Below, in pieces: positions 17,088 to 27,464 of a stretch of DNA of 40,030 nt (position 1 is its first letter; each line of letters starts with the position of its first letter). The DNA is from Alphaproteobacteria bacterium (GTDB lineage Bacteria; Pseudomonadota; Alphaproteobacteria; Rhodobacterales; Rhodobacteraceae): NCBI GenBank assembly GCA_030432315.1, contig JAUIHM010000023.1, forward strand, positions 1-40,030, given 5' to 3'. A model generated the notes under the pieces. It saw only the letters and a program-made list of their open reading frames with translations. It searched no databases and was not told the origin of the DNA. Made by a program: the position numbers and the translations under genes.

Positions 17088-17771
17088 ATGTCCAATTCCG
17101 CGATCTTCCAGCGGCTGCCCCTCCTTCCTGCGCTTCTTGCGGGAGCCATCCTCGCCGTCGAACTTGCCTTCCAGGCCGGCGCACACGGCCTTGCCGGAGG
17201 TCCGGGCGCGATCGGATGGCGGTCGGCGGCGATTGTCCGCTACGCCTTTGCCGATCCGCTGTTCGACAGCATGCTGACCACGCGGCACATCACCCTGGAC
17301 GGCCTGAAACGGTTCTTCAGTTACGCGCTGATCCATCACGGGGCGACACACGCGGTGTTCGGCGCGGTGCTGCTGCTGGCGCTGGCCAAGGGCGTTGCGG
17401 GAAGCTTCCAGGCCTGGGCTGTCGCCGTGCTGATCCTCGCGGGCACCCTGACCGGGGCGCTCTGTTACGGTCTCGCCCTGAACACGCGGGTCGCGCTGAT
17501 CGGCATCTACCCGGCGGTCTATGCGCTGATCGGTGCCTGGACCTGGAGCCTGTTCATGACCGGGCAGGGGCCCCGGGCGCGGCTGGCCGCGTTTCGCCTG
17601 ATCGGCATGCTGGCCGGGCTGCAGCTGCTGTTCCAGATTACGGTCGGCGGCAGCAGCGAATGGGTCGCGTCCCTCGGTGCCTTTGTCACCGGTTTCCTGC
17701 TGTCGTTCGTGATCGCCACCGACGGCCCGGCCCGGCTTCGGGCCTGGCGGGACCAGGCCCGCCAGCGCTGA
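17088..17771 (+). CDS. Rhomboid-fold membrane protein lacking the catalytic residues
   Basis: This 227-aa membrane protein follows CAGGAG at 17076-17081. The rhomboid topology is clear, but the active site is gone. Where GxSG with the catalytic Ser is expected, it reads [13 protein letters not shown] (139-143), so Tyr141 replaces Ser. In the last helix the usual AH-x-x-G is VASLGAF, so Ser195 replaces His. The HxxxxHxxxN motif of helix 2 reads [10 protein letters not shown], with Gly92 in place of Asn. I recall similar YPAVYxLIGA sequences in other Rhodobacteraceae, so this looks like a conserved pseudoprotease rather than recent decay. It is divergent from trpS and convergent with murJ. Confidence 0.85.
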   Translation: MSNSAIFQRLPLLPALLAGAILAVELAFQAGAHGLAGGPGAIGWRSAAIVRYAFADPLFDSMLTTRHITLDGLKRFFSYALIHHGATHAVFGAVLLLALAKGVAGSFQAWAVAVLILAGTLTGALCYGLALNTRVALIGIYPAVYALIGAWTWSLFMTGQGPRARLAAFRLIGMLAGLQLLFQITVGGSSEWVASLGAFVTGFLLSFVIATDGPARLRAWRDQARQR

Positions 17772-17783
17772 GAGGGCGGACGG

Positions 17784-19328
17784 TCAGTTCCTGCGGAAAG
17801 CGCTGCGGATTTCGCCAATGCGGACCGCACCGAAGGCCAGTGACGCCAAAGCATAGGAAACTCCGCCGATGCCGACCAGAACCATCAGCGCAAGATAGCG
17901 CCAACCGGCGTCGTGCAGCAGATCCCACATGACGTTCTTTCCGACCAGCAGCACCAGACCCATCACCAGACTTGCGGCGAAAATCCGCGGCAGGGCCCGC
18001 TTGAACCGGGCGTCGAACTCCGTGGCGACCCCCATCTTCCGGGTTCCCCACCAGAGCTGAAGCATCATCGTCCAGCCCGACAGCGACGGTCCGACCGCCG
18101 CGGCAGTATAGCCGATGAACGGCGCGAGACCGATGGCGACAACCGCGTTCACGAGCAGCGCGTAGAAGGCAAATCTCAGCGGACTGCGCGTGTCTTCGCG
18201 GACGTAGTACATCGGCGTGAAAACCCGCTGCAGCAGGAACGACGGCAGACCGAAACCGAAGATCAGCAGCGCCAGAGCGGTTCCGCTGGTATCGGCCGCG
18301 GTAAAGGCGCCGCGCTCGAACAGAACCGAAATGATCACATCCGGAATGACGATCAGCGCCATCGCCGAGGGCAGGGTCAGCACGAAGGCAAATTCCAGCG
18401 CCCGGTTCATGGCGTGCCTGCTGCCTTCGATATCCTTCGCCCGCAGCCGTCTCGACAGATCCGGCAGCAGCACAACGGCAATCGCCACGCCGACAAGCCC
18501 GATCGGCAGGTGATAGATCCGGTCCGCATAGGACAGCCATGCCACCGCCCCGTCAAAGAACGATCCCACCTGACGCCCGACGATCAGGTTCACCTGGGTA
18601 ACCGAACCGGTGATGATCGCCGGAAAGGCAATGACCGCCAGACGTTTGACATCCGGCGTCAGCTTTGGCCACGCGGGGCGCACCAGAAATCCGGCTTTTG
18701 CCGCGCCAATCCATACCGTCAGGAACTGGGCAATTCCGGCAACCGGAACCGACCAGATCAGCCACTGCCCCGGATCGCCGCCCACCCTGTCGCCGATCCA
18801 GAGCGCCGCGATCATCACCAGGTTCATCAGAACCGGGGACGCCGAGGCAATAACGAACCGGCTCAGCGAGTTCAGAATTCCGCTCATCATCGCTGCAAGC
18901 GAAATGAACAGGATGTAGGGGAAGGCGATCCGGCCAAACACGACGGCAATGTCGTAGCGTTCGTCACCCGCGAAACCCGACGCCATCGCCAATACCAGCC
19001 ACGGCATGACCAGTTGACCGATGAGCGTGAATACGATCAGCAGGCTGCTGAGCGAGGCGAACGCATCCTGGGCGAATTTCTTGGGATCGTCGTCGCTTTC
19101 GACCTTCTTGGCGAATATCGGAATGAAAGCGACGTTAAACGCCCCTTCGGCGAAGAAGCGGCGAAACATGTTCGGAAGGGTAAAGGCGACGAGAAACGCC
19201 TGTGCCACCGGTCCGGATCCCAGAAACGCCGCCAGCATCATGTCGCGGACCAGCCCGAAGATTCGACTGAGCATGGTCATGGAACCGACCGTCAGAACGG
19301 CCGGCAGCATCCTTGGTCTTCGGTTCAC
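17784..19328 (-). CDS. murJ: Lipid II flippase MurJ
   Basis: This 514-aa protein has about fourteen membrane segments and the MurJ/MviN signatures MTMLSRIFGLVRDMMLAAFLG, AFLVAFTLPNMFRRFFAEGAFNVAFIPIF and FFDGAVAWLSYADRIYHLPIGLVGVAIAVVLLPDLSR. It flips the peptidoglycan precursor lipid II across the inner membrane. The start is a GTG preceded by GAGGTG; an ATG six codons later is possible. It begins 12 bp after the glnD stop, matching the common glnD-murJ pairing. Confidence 0.96.
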   Translation of the reverse strand: MNRRPRMLPAVLTVGSMTMLSRIFGLVRDMMLAAFLGSGPVAQAFLVAFTLPNMFRRFFAEGAFNVAFIPIFAKKVESDDDPKKFAQDAFASLSSLLIVFTLIGQLVMPWLVLAMASGFAGDERYDIAVVFGRIAFPYILFISLAAMMSGILNSLSRFVIASASPVLMNLVMIAALWIGDRVGGDPGQWLIWSVPVAGIAQFLTVWIGAAKAGFLVRPAWPKLTPDVKRLAVIAFPAIITGSVTQVNLIVGRQVGSFFDGAVAWLSYADRIYHLPIGLVGVAIAVVLLPDLSRRLRAKDIEGSRHAMNRALEFAFVLTLPSAMALIVIPDVIISVLFERGAFTAADTSGTALALLIFGFGLPSFLLQRVFTPMYYVREDTRSPLRFAFYALLVNAVVAIGLAPFIGYTAAAVGPSLSGWTMMLQLWWGTRKMGVATEFDARFKRALPRIFAASLVMGLVLLVGKNVMWDLLHDAGWRYLALMVLVGIGGVSYALASLAFGAVRIGEIRSAFRRN

Positions 19329-19340
19329 TCAAAACACCTC

Positions 19341-22154
19341 TTACGGAACCTGGTCGCTGACAGGTTCGATCGCTGCCCGAAGCTTCGTTTCTAGCGTTTT
19401 CTGTTTCGCCTGGGAATGGATTTTCAGGCCGAAGATGTCCTTGACGTAAAATACATCCACTGCCTGTTCCCCATATGTCGCAACGATCGCGGAAGAGATG
19501 GAAATGTTGTTCCGCCGCAGGGCCCGCGACAGGTCGAACAGCAGCCCGGCCCGGTCCAGCGTCTCCACTTCGATGATGGTGAAAATATCGCTGCCGGTAT
19601 TGTCGAAACTGATCCGGGTGGGCACCACGAACTTCCGTTCCGTGTGTTTGACCCGGTTTTTCTCCTCCAGCTGCCGCGAAGCGATGATTTCCCCCTTCAG
19701 CGTCCGCTCGACGCTGCGCCGCAACCGACCCAGCCGCGACTTCTCATAGGGATTCCCCTCCGAATCCTGCAGCCAGAACGCCGCGGTCGCAAACCCGTCC
19801 GAGGTGACGTAGCTGCGTGCATCGACGACGTTTGCCCCGACCAGCGCCAGCGCCCCGGTCAGACGGGTGAACACCCCGGGATGGTCCGCCAGTGCGAAAC
19901 AGGCCTGGGTCGCGGCCCGGCTTTCATCGAGCTCGATGGAGATCCCTGCCTCGTCGTCTGGCAGGTTGCGCAGAAGCTCAGCGAATATTCCGTGGGTGCG
20001 GCCGTCAAACCCCAGCCAGTAGGGCGCATAATGGCGGTCGCATTCCTTTTCGATCTCCTCGCTGCTCCATCCCGACAGCGTGTCGGCCAGTGCCAGCTTC
20101 GCCGCCTTTTCCCGCTGCGGCCGCCCCTTGGCCTGGCCGCCGCCGGTCATGTACTGTAACGTCTCGTCATGCAGCGTGCGCAGCAGCGACGCCTTCCAGT
20201 TGTTCCAGACCCCCGGACCGACCCCGCGGATGTCGCAGACCGTCAGAACCGTCAGCAGCTTCAGCCGTGTCGGAGAAATCACCACCCTGGCAAAATCCCG
20301 CACCGTGCGCGGGTCGGTCAGGTCGCGTTTCTGGGCGACATCGGACATCAGCAGGTGATGCCGGACCAGCCAGACCACCAGTTCGCATTCCTCGTCCGAC
20401 AGTCCCAGCCGCTGACAGACCGTTTCGGCAATCTCCGCACCGTATTCCGAATGGTCGAACCCGGAACCCTTGCCGATGTCATGCAGCAGCAGCGCCACGT
20501 AGAGCACCCGCCGGTTCACCCCCGCCCGCAGAATCGAGGTCGAAATCGGCACTTCATGCGCCAGTTCGCCGCGTTCGATCCGGCTCAGGGTCGAAATCAC
20601 CCGGATCGTGTGCTCGTCCACCGTGTAACTGTGGTACATGTTGAACTGCATCATCGCCACGATCCGGCCAAACTCCGGCATGAACGCACCGAGAACCCCA
20701 ACCTCGTTCATCACCCTGAGTGCGCGCTCCGGGTTGTTGTGGCTCAGCAGCAGATCGAGAAAGATCCGGTTGGCATCGGTGTCGCTGCGGACCCTGTCGT
20801 CGATCAGATAGAGGTGCGAGGCGACGATCCGCAGAACGTCCGGATGGATCGGGATGCCGGTGCCGAGCTGCTCACGGAACAGACGCAGGAAATTCACCGG
20901 ATCGGCCAGAAACGCCTCGACATCGATCACGTCGATCCGGCCGTGCTTGAGCTTGTATCCAGGCCCGGTCCCGTCCCTGCGGAATGTCAGAACATGCCGC
21001 AAGGCCTGACCGATGTTGGGCTTGGCCTTGACATGCCGCGCCTCCAGCGCCGCGAGGAAGATCCGCGTAAGGTCCCCAACATCCTTCGCATGGATGAAGT
21101 AGTCCTGCATGTACCGCTCGACTGCGCTCTGACCGGGGGTGCTGGCGTATTCCAGCGCATTTGCCACCTCGACCTGCAGATCGAACGACAGCTGTTCGGT
21201 CGCGCGGTTGGTGATCAGATGCAGATGCACCCGCGTGCTCCAGAGAAACGCCGCCGCGCGGTCGAAAATCGCGTATTCCTCGGGTGAAAACACCCCCGCC
21301 TGCAGCAGATCCGCGGGCGAATGAACGTGGTTGAGATATTTCGCCAGCCAGAACAGCGTCTGCAGGTCCCGCAGCCCGCCCTTGCCTTCCTTGACGTTCG
21401 GCGCCAGCAGGTACCGCGAACTGCCCTGCTGGCGGTGCCGCTGGGCCCGCTCTTCCAGTTTCAGTTCGACGAATTCCGGACCGGTTTTGTCGAAGAGCTC
21501 AGTCCAAAGCCGGTCGTTCAACTGGCCGGCAAGCGCCGCGTCGCCCCAGATGTGACGTTTTTCCAGCAGGCTGGTGCGGATCGTAACATCGGTTTTCGCC
21601 AGCCGCAGACAGTCGTTGATGGTCCGCACCGAATGCCCGACCTTCAGCTTCAGATCCCACAGGCAGTAGAGGACGCTCTCGGTCAGGCTTTCTCCCCAGG
21701 CGGTCTGCTTGTAGGGGGTCAGAAACAGCAGATCGACGTCGGAATGCGGCGCCATTTCGCCGCGTCCGTAGCCGCCAACCGCCAGAACGCTGATCCGCTC
21801 CGAAGCGGTGGGCACCCCGTTGGGATGCAAATGACTGATGGAAAAATCGAGCACCATCTGCACGATCTGGTCCGTCAGCCAGCTGTAGTCATGCACCGCG
21901 CGGTAGGCCTCGCGCGGATGCCGGGCGATCGCCTCAGCGATCCTGCGGCGCCCGGCCTCCTTTGCCTCCTGCAGCACCGCCACCGCCGCCTGACGCCCCT
22001 GTGTTGCGTCGCCGGCAGCCTCAACCGCCCCGGCGATCTGCGCCACCACCGCATCCCGGTCGAGGATCATCTCCGGATCGGCCAGCAGGCCCGCCCATGG
22101 ATCGCTGCGCCGCGTCGGCAGCAGCGCCGTCGCCGTATCAGTTCCCAAGGCCAC
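19341..22154 (-). CDS. glnD: Bifunctional PII uridylyltransferase/uridylyl-removing enzyme
   Basis: This enzyme of about 937 aa senses glutamine and modifies PII proteins to control nitrogen metabolism. In order it has a nucleotidyltransferase domain (GGYGRGEMAPHSDVDLLFL), a central region, an HD domain (VALLLHDIGKGSGFDHSEYG) and two ACT domains (GVFTRLTGALALVGANVVDARSY and DRAGLLFDLSRALRRNNIS). The start is uncertain. The GTG at 22154 has GGAAG upstream, overlaps the preceding gene by 17 bp and keeps an N-terminus that resembles other Rhodobacterales GlnD proteins; a TTG at 22148 and an ATG at 22070 are alternatives, and the longest frame starts at 22259. Confidence 0.94.
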   Translation of the reverse strand: MALGTDTATALLPTRRSDPWAGLLADPEMILDRDAVVAQIAGAVEAAGDATQGRQAAVAVLQEAKEAGRRRIAEAIARHPREAYRAVHDYSWLTDQIVQMVLDFSISHLHPNGVPTASERISVLAVGGYGRGEMAPHSDVDLLFLTPYKQTAWGESLTESVLYCLWDLKLKVGHSVRTINDCLRLAKTDVTIRTSLLEKRHIWGDAALAGQLNDRLWTELFDKTGPEFVELKLEERAQRHRQQGSSRYLLAPNVKEGKGGLRDLQTLFWLAKYLNHVHSPADLLQAGVFSPEEYAIFDRAAAFLWSTRVHLHLITNRATEQLSFDLQVEVANALEYASTPGQSAVERYMQDYFIHAKDVGDLTRIFLAALEARHVKAKPNIGQALRHVLTFRRDGTGPGYKLKHGRIDVIDVEAFLADPVNFLRLFREQLGTGIPIHPDVLRIVASHLYLIDDRVRSDTDANRIFLDLLLSHNNPERALRVMNEVGVLGAFMPEFGRIVAMMQFNMYHSYTVDEHTIRVISTLSRIERGELAHEVPISTSILRAGVNRRVLYVALLLHDIGKGSGFDHSEYGAEIAETVCQRLGLSDEECELVVWLVRHHLLMSDVAQKRDLTDPRTVRDFARVVISPTRLKLLTVLTVCDIRGVGPGVWNNWKASLLRTLHDETLQYMTGGGQAKGRPQREKAAKLALADTLSGWSSEEIEKECDRHYAPYWLGFDGRTHGIFAELLRNLPDDEAGISIELDESRAATQACFALADHPGVFTRLTGALALVGANVVDARSYVTSDGFATAAFWLQDSEGNPYEKSRLGRLRRSVERTLKGEIIASRQLEEKNRVKHTERKFVVPTRISFDNTGSDIFTIIEVETLDRAGLLFDLSRALRRNNISISSAIVATYGEQAVDVFYVKDIFGLKIHSQAKQKTLETKLRAAIEPVSDQVP

Positions 22155-23328
22155 CAAAGCTTCCCGCCGCGCGCTCGGTGACGACCGCCTGGCCTCCCTG
22201 TACCTCATAAATCGCCAGGTTGCGCTGGCTGGTGCCGTTGGGATTGAAACGGAACGCACCGTTTACCCCGGCAAACCCGGCGCTCTGGGTCAGTTTGGCG
22301 TCGGTGAAGGGATCGCTGCCGTCTGCCCTGGCGCCGGCGATCAGCGCGCCGACCGCCGCGACCCCGTCATAGGCAACCGCCGCCAGTTCATGCGGCCGTT
22401 CGCCATAGGTGTTCTGATAACGGCCCTCGAACTGCAGCAGCGGACCCGGATCGGGCGCGGCGAATACGCCGCCCTGCAGGCTGCCGAGCGCCAGCGCCTC
22501 TGCCGAGGCGTCCCAGCGCTGGATGCCCATGAACTGCGCCTGTGACGCGGACAGACCATTGCTGCGCAGCGCTTCGGAAATATAGCCCAGGCCGCCGGTC
22601 GGCCCGTCGGTCAGGATCACCGCATTGGCCCCGCGCGCATTCAGGGAAGCCGCGGCGGTGCCCGCCGCCGACTGGATGCCCTCAACCGAAAGGTTATAGG
22701 ATTCCGAGGCGACCAGAGAAGCCCCGCGGTTGTTGACCGCTGCCGCCACCGCATCGCGGGCGGTTTCGCCTTCGAGGCCGACGGGATAGACGACGCCATA
22801 ATTGCGCAGTCCGCGCGACATGCCGTAGGCGACCAGACGGTTGGCGGTATTCTGGAAAGTCACCCCGAGCAGATAGACGTTCGGACTCGCCACCGCCGGG
22901 TTGTTGCTCATGCTCAGAATGTTCACGCCGCTGCCTCCAAGCGCCGATTCGGCGCCCGAGGTCGCGGTGCTGAACAGCGGACCGACGATGATCTTCGCGC
23001 CTTCGGCAATCGCCTGCTGCGCCGCGGAAGCCCCGCCGTTCGCGGTGCCGTAGGTCGGATAGACGGCCAGGTCGATGGTCGCGTTCTGCAGATCGGCCTT
23101 GGCCAGATTGGCCGCATTGATCAGGCTGCGGGCGATCAGGTCGCGCCCCGGATCACCGGTACCGTCCGGAACCAGCAGCGCCACCCGTACGACCCCGTTC
23201 GGATCGACCCCGGTGCCGACGCTCGACGCCGTCGGTCCGGGTGTGGAACAGGCTGCAAGTCCGGCAAACGCCGCAACAATCGCTGCACCGCGAAGCGCAT
23301 TCCGAAAAGAAAAAGCTGTTGACGGCAT
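22138..23328 (-). CDS. Penicillin-binding-protein activator-like lipoprotein (LpoA-like, periplasmic-binding fold)
   Basis: This 396-aa protein starts with a lipoprotein signal whose lipobox is LAAC, with Cys27 as the lipidated residue. The rest looks like a type I periplasmic binding fold related to the LpoA C-terminal domain and LivJ: VRVALLVPDGTGDPG, GGASAAQQAIAEGAKIIVGPLFS and NILSMSNNPAVASPNVYLLGVT. In gamma-proteobacteria LpoA activates a peptidoglycan synthase; whether this shorter protein does so is inference. Its neighbours glnD, murJ and rsmI fit the frequent lpoA-rsmI-yraN order; here it is divergent from rsmI. Confidence 0.87.
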   Translation of the reverse strand: MPSTAFSFRNALRGAAIVAAFAGLAACSTPGPTASSVGTGVDPNGVVRVALLVPDGTGDPGRDLIARSLINAANLAKADLQNATIDLAVYPTYGTANGGASAAQQAIAEGAKIIVGPLFSTATSGAESALGGSGVNILSMSNNPAVASPNVYLLGVTFQNTANRLVAYGMSRGLRNYGVVYPVGLEGETARDAVAAAVNNRGASLVASESYNLSVEGIQSAAGTAAASLNARGANAVILTDGPTGGLGYISEALRSNGLSASQAQFMGIQRWDASAEALALGSLQGGVFAAPDPGPLLQFEGRYQNTYGERPHELAAVAYDGVAAVGALIAGARADGSDPFTDAKLTQSAGFAGVNGAFRFNPNGTSQRNLAIYEVQGGQAVVTERAAGSFGGLGN

Positions 23329-23414
23329 ATGAATTCACCCTGAGCGTTGATAAGCAGTACGTGGCGTCCGGCGGACGGAACGCTACGGTCTGGGTGGAAA
23401 AAAGTAAACGGCGA

Positions 23415-24338
23415 ATGGACAGAACCGACGCAGGCGGCGACGCGGACCGGCCCGACCACCTCCCGGACGAAGGTTCGGCGCGGGCTCCGGTCACGATCGG
23501 GCCCGGCCTCTACCTTGTGGCGACGCCGATCGGCCACGCCCGGGACATAACCCTGCGGGCGCTCGACATTCTCGCCGGTGCCGACATTATCGCCGCCGAG
23601 GACACCCGGCGCACCCGCCATCTTCTCGACATTCACGGCCTGCGCCGGGACGCCCGCAGCCTCTGGCCCTACCATGACCACAACGGACCGAAACAGCGCC
23701 CGCGCCTGCTCGCGGCCCTCGCCGAGGGAAAATCCGTCGCCCTTGTCTCCGATGCCGGAACGCCGATGGTCGCCGATCCGGGCTTTCCCCTGACCCGGGC
23801 GGCGATTGCCGAAGGTCATGCGGTTTTTGCCGCCCCCGGCGCCTCCGCCGCCCTCGCCGCCCTGGCTGTTTCCGGACTGCCGACGGACCGGTTCCTGTTC
23901 GAAGGGTTCCTGCCGCCGAAATCGGCCGCCCGGCGCACTGCGCTCGCCGGTCTCGCCCGTATCCCGGCGACGCTGATCGTCTACGAATCCCCCCGGCGCC
24001 TCGCCGGCAGCCTCGCGGAAATGGCCGAAACCCTCGGCGCAGGACGCGAGGCCGCCGTCTGCCGCGAACTGACCAAGAAATTCGAGCAGATCCGCCGGGG
24101 CACCCTCACCGAACTTGCCGACCAGTATGCCGGCGAACCGGCCCCAAAGGGTGAAATTGTCCTTGTGATCGGCCCGCCGATTGCCCGCGTAACGACGCCC
24201 GAAGACCTCGACACCGCCCTGCGCGACGCCATGCAGAACCTTTCGTTGAAAGATGCTGCCGCCCAGGTCGCTACTGCGCTCGGCATGCCCAAACGCGAGG
24301 TCTACAACCGGGCCCTCGATCTGACCGGCAAGTCGTGA
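23415..24338 (+). CDS. rsmI: 16S rRNA (cytidine1402-2'-O)-methyltransferase
   Basis: This 307-aa SAM-dependent methyltransferase has the family motifs GLYLVATPIGHARDITLRAL, AAEDTRRTRHLL, VALVSDAGTPMVADPGFPL and GLPTDRFLFEGFLP. It methylates C1402 of 16S rRNA together with RsmH. I chose the ATG at 23415 (MDRTDAGGDADRP); an upstream extension in the same frame runs through the divergent lipoprotein gene's promoter and coding start and is rejected. The stop overlaps the start of yraN. Confidence 0.95.
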   Translation: MDRTDAGGDADRPDHLPDEGSARAPVTIGPGLYLVATPIGHARDITLRALDILAGADIIAAEDTRRTRHLLDIHGLRRDARSLWPYHDHNGPKQRPRLLAALAEGKSVALVSDAGTPMVADPGFPLTRAAIAEGHAVFAAPGASAALAALAVSGLPTDRFLFEGFLPPKSAARRTALAGLARIPATLIVYESPRRLAGSLAEMAETLGAGREAAVCRELTKKFEQIRRGTLTELADQYAGEPAPKGEIVLVIGPPIARVTTPEDLDTALRDAMQNLSLKDAAAQVATALGMPKREVYNRALDLTGKS

Positions 24339-24688
24339 TGACCGGACACTACAGCGGCCTCGCCGCCGAGGACATCGCCGCCGGTGCCTACCGCCGCGAC
24401 GGCGGAACCATCGCCGCCACCCGCTGGCGCACGCCCGAAGGCGAGATCGACCTGGTCGTCACATTCCCCAACCTCGTGGTGTTCGTCGAGGTCAAGGCCC
24501 GCCGGGACCACGCCACCGCCGCGGCGTCGATTTCGCCGCGCCAGTGGTCCCGCATCGCCGCCGCCGCCACCGGCTGGCTCGCCAGACATCCGGACGGCCC
24601 GCAGACCTGCCGTTTCGACGCCGCCCTGATCGACGGCACCGGCCGCCTCGAGCGCATCGAAAACGCAGCCACCTTCGATGGCTGGTAA
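24338..24688 (+). CDS. YraN/UPF0102-family endonuclease-like protein
   Basis: This protein of about 116 aa has the restriction-endonuclease-like core of UPF0102: GAYRRDGGTIAATRWRTPEGEIDLV, then VVFVEVKARRD, which supplies the E-D-ExK residues of the PD-(D/E)XK fold, and SPRQWSRIAAAATGWL. Biochemical function is poorly known; DNA repair or recombination roles are suspected. The ATG at 24338 shares its A with the rsmI TGA stop; a GTG one codon earlier is possible. The rsmI-yraN-gshB order supports it. Confidence 0.9.
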   Translation: MTGHYSGLAAEDIAAGAYRRDGGTIAATRWRTPEGEIDLVVTFPNLVVFVEVKARRDHATAAASISPRQWSRIAAAATGWLARHPDGPQTCRFDAALIDGTGRLERIENAATFDGW

Positions 24689-24765
24689 CACAACCCGGCC
24701 GCCGGCCCTTGCCAAAACCGCCGCCCCTGGTCATGTGAAGGAAACCACGCAATCCGGGGAAAGAC

Positions 24766-25707
24766 ATGGGCCTCAAAGTCGCCATCCAGATGGATCCGAT
24801 CGGACCGATCAACATCGACGCCGACAGCACCTTCCGCATCATGGAGGAGGCCCAGGCCCGCGGCCACACGCTGTTCTACTACACCCCCGACAAACTCGCC
24901 TTCGACGAGGGCCGGGTCACCGCCACCGGCTGGCCCGTCACCGTCCGCCGGGAAAAGGGCAACCACTTCACCGCCGGCGACTTGACGACCGTCGATCTCG
25001 CGGACCAGGACGTGGTCTGGCTGCGCCAGGATCCGCCCTTCGACATGGGCTACATCACCACCACCCACATCCTCGAACGCATCCACCCCAGGACCCTGGT
25101 GGTCAACGATCCGTTCTGGGTGCGCAACTTCCCGGAAAAGCTGCTGGTGCTCGGCTTTCCCGACCTCACCCCACCCACCACCATCGCCCGCGACCTCGGC
25201 ACCATCCGGGCCTTCAAGGAACGCCACGGCGACATCATCCTCAAACCGCTCTACGGCAACGGCGGGGCAGGGGTGTTCCGCCTCGACCCCAACGACCGCA
25301 ACCTCTCGTCGCTGCACGAACTCTTCACCGGCATCAACCGCGAGCCGCTGATCGCCCAGAAATTCCTCCCAGACGTTTCCGCAGGCGACAAACGGGTGAT
25401 CCTCGTTAACGGCGAATGTGTCGGCGCGATCAACCGAGTGCCGCAAAAGGGCGAAACCCGCTCCAACATGCACGTCGGCGGCCGCCCGGAAAAAGTCGAA
25501 CTGACCGACCGGGACATCGAGATCTGTGAGAAAATTGGCCCGCTTCTGCGCGAAAAAGGCCAGATCTTCGTCGGCATCGACGTGATCGGCAACTGGCTGA
25601 CCGAAATCAACGTGACCTCCCCCACCGGCATCCAGGAGCTCGAACGCTTCAACCAGGTCAACATCACCTCGAAAATCTGGGAAGCCATCGAAGCCAAACG
25701 CCGCTGA
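24766..25707 (+). CDS. gshB: Glutathione synthetase
   Basis: This 313-aa ATP-grasp enzyme joins gamma-glutamylcysteine and glycine. Diagnostic stretches are [61 protein letters not shown] and [29 protein letters not shown] precedes the ATG. It is the third gene of rsmI-yraN-gshB, 77 bp after yraN, and converges on the ABC-F gene. Confidence 0.96.
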   Translation: MGLKVAIQMDPIGPINIDADSTFRIMEEAQARGHTLFYYTPDKLAFDEGRVTATGWPVTVRREKGNHFTAGDLTTVDLADQDVVWLRQDPPFDMGYITTTHILERIHPRTLVVNDPFWVRNFPEKLLVLGFPDLTPPTTIARDLGTIRAFKERHGDIILKPLYGNGGAGVFRLDPNDRNLSSLHELFTGINREPLIAQKFLPDVSAGDKRVILVNGECVGAINRVPQKGETRSNMHVGGRPEKVELTDRDIEICEKIGPLLREKGQIFVGIDVIGNWLTEINVTSPTGIQELERFNQVNITSKIWEAIEAKRR

Positions 25708-25714
25708 GGCCCCC

Positions 25715-25730
25715 CCGGCCAACAGGCCGG
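25715..25730. terminator. Hairpin between convergent gshB and ABC-F genes
   Basis: CCGGCC (25715-25720) and GGCCGG (25725-25730) pair around a 4-nt loop in the 32-bp gap between two convergent stop codons. There is no T-tract, so the terminator call rests mainly on position. Confidence 0.4.
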
Positions 25731-25739
25731 CCCGCCGGA

Positions 25740-27320
25740 TTACCCGACCGGAACCCGCCGGGTGATCCCCACCGCCTCCAGAAACGCGGCGTCATGGCTG
25801 ACCACCAGCAGCGCCCCGTCATAGGCGCGCAGCCCCGCCTCGACAATTTCCACCGTCTCCACGTCCAGATGGTTGGTCGGTTCATCGAGGATCAGCAGCG
25901 GCGGCGGCGCATCGCCGCCGATCACGCAGGCAAGCCCCGCCCGCAGCATCTGCCCGCCGCTGAGATCGCCGACCCGCTGCAGTGCCGCTTCGCCGCGAAA
26001 CAGGAACCGCGCCAGCGCCGCTCGGCAGCCGTTCTCATCCACCGACCGGTTAAGCCGCCGGAAATTCTCCACCACCGACGCTTCCGCCTCAAGCATTGCC
26101 ATCCGCTGATCCATCACCGCGAACGGCACACACACCCGGACCGATCCCGCGCGCGGCACGAGGCTGCCGCCGATCACCGCCAGCGCCGTCGATTTGCCGG
26201 CCCCGTTTGCTCCGGTCAGCGCCACCCGCTCCGGCCCGACCATCTCAAGATCGAACCCGCGCAGCACCTCCGGTCCGTCGCCATATCCGGCCCTTACCCT
26301 TGACACCTCCAGCACCAGCCGCCGGTCGTGCAGCCCGGTCGCGGCCAGTGCCACGGTCATCGGCTGCAACACCTCGACCCGCGCCCGTGCGGCCGCCGCA
26401 TCCTCTGCGGCCTGGGCGTGGCGCGCCTCCGCGACCCGCGCATTGCCCGCCCGCGTGCCCTCCGCCCGTTCCTTTCGTGCATCGAGCAGAATCTTCGGCT
26501 GGTCCCCGCGTGCCCGAACCCGCCTGCCACCCGCATCCCGCCGCGCCTTGCGTTCCGCCACCGCCTGGGCCGTCCGTGCCACCTCCGCCACCCGCCGCTC
26601 GGCGTCGTAGAGGTCATGCCGCGCCGCTTCCAGGTCAACTTCCCTCTGCGCGCGATAGGCACTCCATCCGCCGCCATAGCGGCGTGCGCCGAGCGTGGTC
26701 AGTTCAACGATCCCGTCCATCCGTTCCAGAAGATCCCGGTCATGGCTCACCACCACCGCCCCGCCGCGCCAGCCGGCGAGAAACCGCGCCACTGCCTCGC
26801 GTCCGTCCTGATCGAGGTTGTTGGTCGGTTCATCGAGCAGCGCGAAATCCGGCTCGGCAAACGCCAGCGCCGCCAGCGCCGCCCGTGTCCGCTGCCCGCC
26901 CGACAGCTTCGACAGTGCCACGTCATGCAGCACTTCGAGCCCGACCCCGGCCAGTGCCGCCGTCACCCGCGCCTCCAGTCCCCAGTCCGCGGCGGCCAGT
27001 TCCTCGGCCCCGGCCAGACCCCGCTCCGCCCTGTCCAGCAGCGCCAGCGCTTCACCCACGCCGAAAAGTGTTGCAACCGTCGCGCCGTCGCCGATGCCAA
27101 CGTCCTGAAAGAGGCAGCCAATACTGCCGCGCACCTGAACCGATCCGGTGCGCGGCGCAATGCGGCCGGCCATCAAACCGAGCAGCGTGGACTTTCCCAC
27201 GCCATTACGCCCGACGAGGCCGGTCAGCCCGCGTTCAAATGTCAGCGAAACATTGGAAAAAAGTTCCCGCCCGTCAGGCGTGGACCAGGAAACATCTGAA
27301 AGGGAGATCGAGGCGGACAT
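25740..27320 (-). CDS. ABC-F family ATPase (translation factor type)
   Basis: This 526-aa soluble protein has two ABC domains: GRNGVGKST, LSGGQRTRAALAALAF and FALLDEPTNNLD in the first, then GANGAGKST, LSGGQMLRAGLACVI and LILDEPTNHLDVETVEIVE in the second. A charged linker of about 90 residues rich in Arg, Ala and Glu lies between them, matching the P-site tRNA-interaction motif region of ABC-F proteins. Such proteins bind the ribosome and rescue stalled translation; some give antibiotic resistance. There are no membrane segments. The subfamily (Uup, YheS or other) cannot be decided by eye. Confidence 0.93.
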   Translation of the reverse strand: MSASISLSDVSWSTPDGRELFSNVSLTFERGLTGLVGRNGVGKSTLLGLMAGRIAPRTGSVQVRGSIGCLFQDVGIGDGATVATLFGVGEALALLDRAERGLAGAEELAAADWGLEARVTAALAGVGLEVLHDVALSKLSGGQRTRAALAALAFAEPDFALLDEPTNNLDQDGREAVARFLAGWRGGAVVVSHDRDLLERMDGIVELTTLGARRYGGGWSAYRAQREVDLEAARHDLYDAERRVAEVARTAQAVAERKARRDAGGRRVRARGDQPKILLDARKERAEGTRAGNARVAEARHAQAAEDAAAARARVEVLQPMTVALAATGLHDRRLVLEVSRVRAGYGDGPEVLRGFDLEMVGPERVALTGANGAGKSTALAVIGGSLVPRAGSVRVCVPFAVMDQRMAMLEAEASVVENFRRLNRSVDENGCRAALARFLFRGEAALQRVGDLSGGQMLRAGLACVIGGDAPPPLLILDEPTNHLDVETVEIVEAGLRAYDGALLVVSHDAAFLEAVGITRRVPVG

Positions 27321-27464
27321 GGGTAAGGGCTTTCACGGTGACAGGTTCAGTCGAAACTCCTGACCGGTGAAAATCCATTGTCCGTGCATCCCTTCTGTTG
27401 GTCTGGCTGCATCTAGCCCAACTCGTGCCAAAATTCAACCGCCCGGGCCGTTTTCGCAACCGGC